The position numbers were made by a program, and so were the translations under genes. This document shows, one piece after another, positions 11,706 to 11,963 of a stretch of DNA of 11,963 nucleotides. The notes under the pieces are model-generated. The model saw nothing but the letters and a program-made list of their open reading frames with translations, ran no database searches and was not told the origin of the DNA. The DNA is from G020353235 sp035528295 (lineage in GTDB: Bacteria > Chloroflexota > Dehalococcoidia > Dehalococcoidales > JAUYDJ01), in assembly GCA_035528295.1 (NCBI GenBank), contig DATKYY010000028.1, forward strand, positions 1 through 11,963, given 5' to 3'. Every line of letters begins with the position of its first letter. Position 1 is the stretch's first letter.

Positions 11706-11963
11706 TTAGCGTGCTCTTTTTTTATCCGGCTGCAAGCCGTGGTCTTTAGTCAGCGGAACGCCCAGGTACTTACCGACAAACTCCATGGCGCAGAAGTCGC
11801 CGCACATGCTGCAAGCCTTCCCCGATGAAGCATGCCGGCTGTGGACCCGCCGCGCCAGCTCCGGGTCTACCGACAGTCTGGCCTGCTCTTCCCAGTCGAG
11901 CTTCTTGCGGGCGATGGACATCTTCCTGTCCCACTCAAGGGCACCCTTCACTCCCTTAACGAT
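11706..11963 (-). CDS. thiC: Phosphomethylpyrimidine synthase ThiC, C-terminal part (runs off right edge)
   Basis: The last 85 codons of a ThiC-family radical SAM enzyme are present; the rest lies beyond position 11963. ThiC converts aminoimidazole ribotide to hydroxymethylpyrimidine phosphate. The fragment begins with IVKGVKGALEWDRKMSIARK, a conserved ThiC segment. It contains the cluster-binding motif CSMCGDFCAM, which is CX2CX3C rather than the CX2CX4C described for enterobacterial and Caulobacter ThiC, then a 26-residue basic tail. A paralogue making 5-hydroxybenzimidazole (BzaF type) shares this region, but the thi4 gene 11 nt downstream favours thiamin synthesis. A TPP riboswitch, if any, would be upstream of the window. 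Confidence 0.88.
   Translation of the reverse strand: MVKGVKGALEWDRKMSIARKKLDWEEQARLSVDPELARRVHSRHASSGKACSMCGDFCAMEFVGKYLGVPLTKDHGLQPDKKRAR

Overview
The window looks like a chromosomal segment of an anaerobic bacterium, most likely an uncultured member of the Chloroflexota (Dehalococcoidia-like). This assignment is inference from gene content: an archaeal-type sulfide-dependent Thi4 beside ThiC, a QueH-type (non-corrinoid) epoxyqueuosine reductase, NifS/IscU beside TusA/DsrE2, an L25/CTC with an acidic tail, and several small zinc-ribbon proteins. There are no rRNA or tRNA genes, no CRISPR array and no insertion sequence. No stretch longer than 300 bases is without a gene.

Layout from left to right. 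At 1-1381 (minus strand) a GNAT-fold (CelD/FemAB-like) acyltransferase precedes a GT4 glycosyltransferase that runs off the left edge, probably a cell-envelope or exopolysaccharide pair. At 1497-2174 (plus) is ribosomal protein L25/CTC. Convergent to it at 2182-2436 is a small zinc-ribbon protein, and the two share a bidirectional terminator that contains both stop codons. At 2601-5159 is a tRNA block: trpS (plus) meets queH (minus) in a shared CTAG, and queA lies just upstream of queH in a queA-queH operon. A CDF zinc-type exporter follows at 5257-6177 (plus).

At 6185-8694 (minus) is a tight five-gene operon for sulfur handling, transcribed nifS-like > iscU > double zinc ribbon > DsrE2-like > tusA. 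It is the most unusual part of the window. The NifS-like protein keeps the catalytic cysteine loop, but the PLP-binding lysine, the neighbouring histidine and serine, the PLP-contacting glutamine and the substrate-binding arginine are all replaced. It should therefore not work as a normal cysteine desulfurase, although the reading frame is intact and the IscU partner keeps all three ligand cysteines.

At 8759-9623 two small membrane proteins of unknown role are divergently transcribed from a 178-bp region holding a consensus-like promoter and a 26-bp palindrome that overlaps a CRP/FNR-like site. At 9649-10785 (minus) is a site-2-protease-type M50 membrane metalloprotease with two CBS domains. 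At 10900-11963 (minus) is a thiamin operon, thiC (partial, running off the right edge) followed by thi4, closed by a strong Rho-independent terminator.

Two minus-strand genes, the acyltransferase and queA, have a -10-like hexamer exactly 8 nt before the ATG and no Shine-Dalgarno sequence. This suggests leaderless transcripts alongside the normal SD-led genes.
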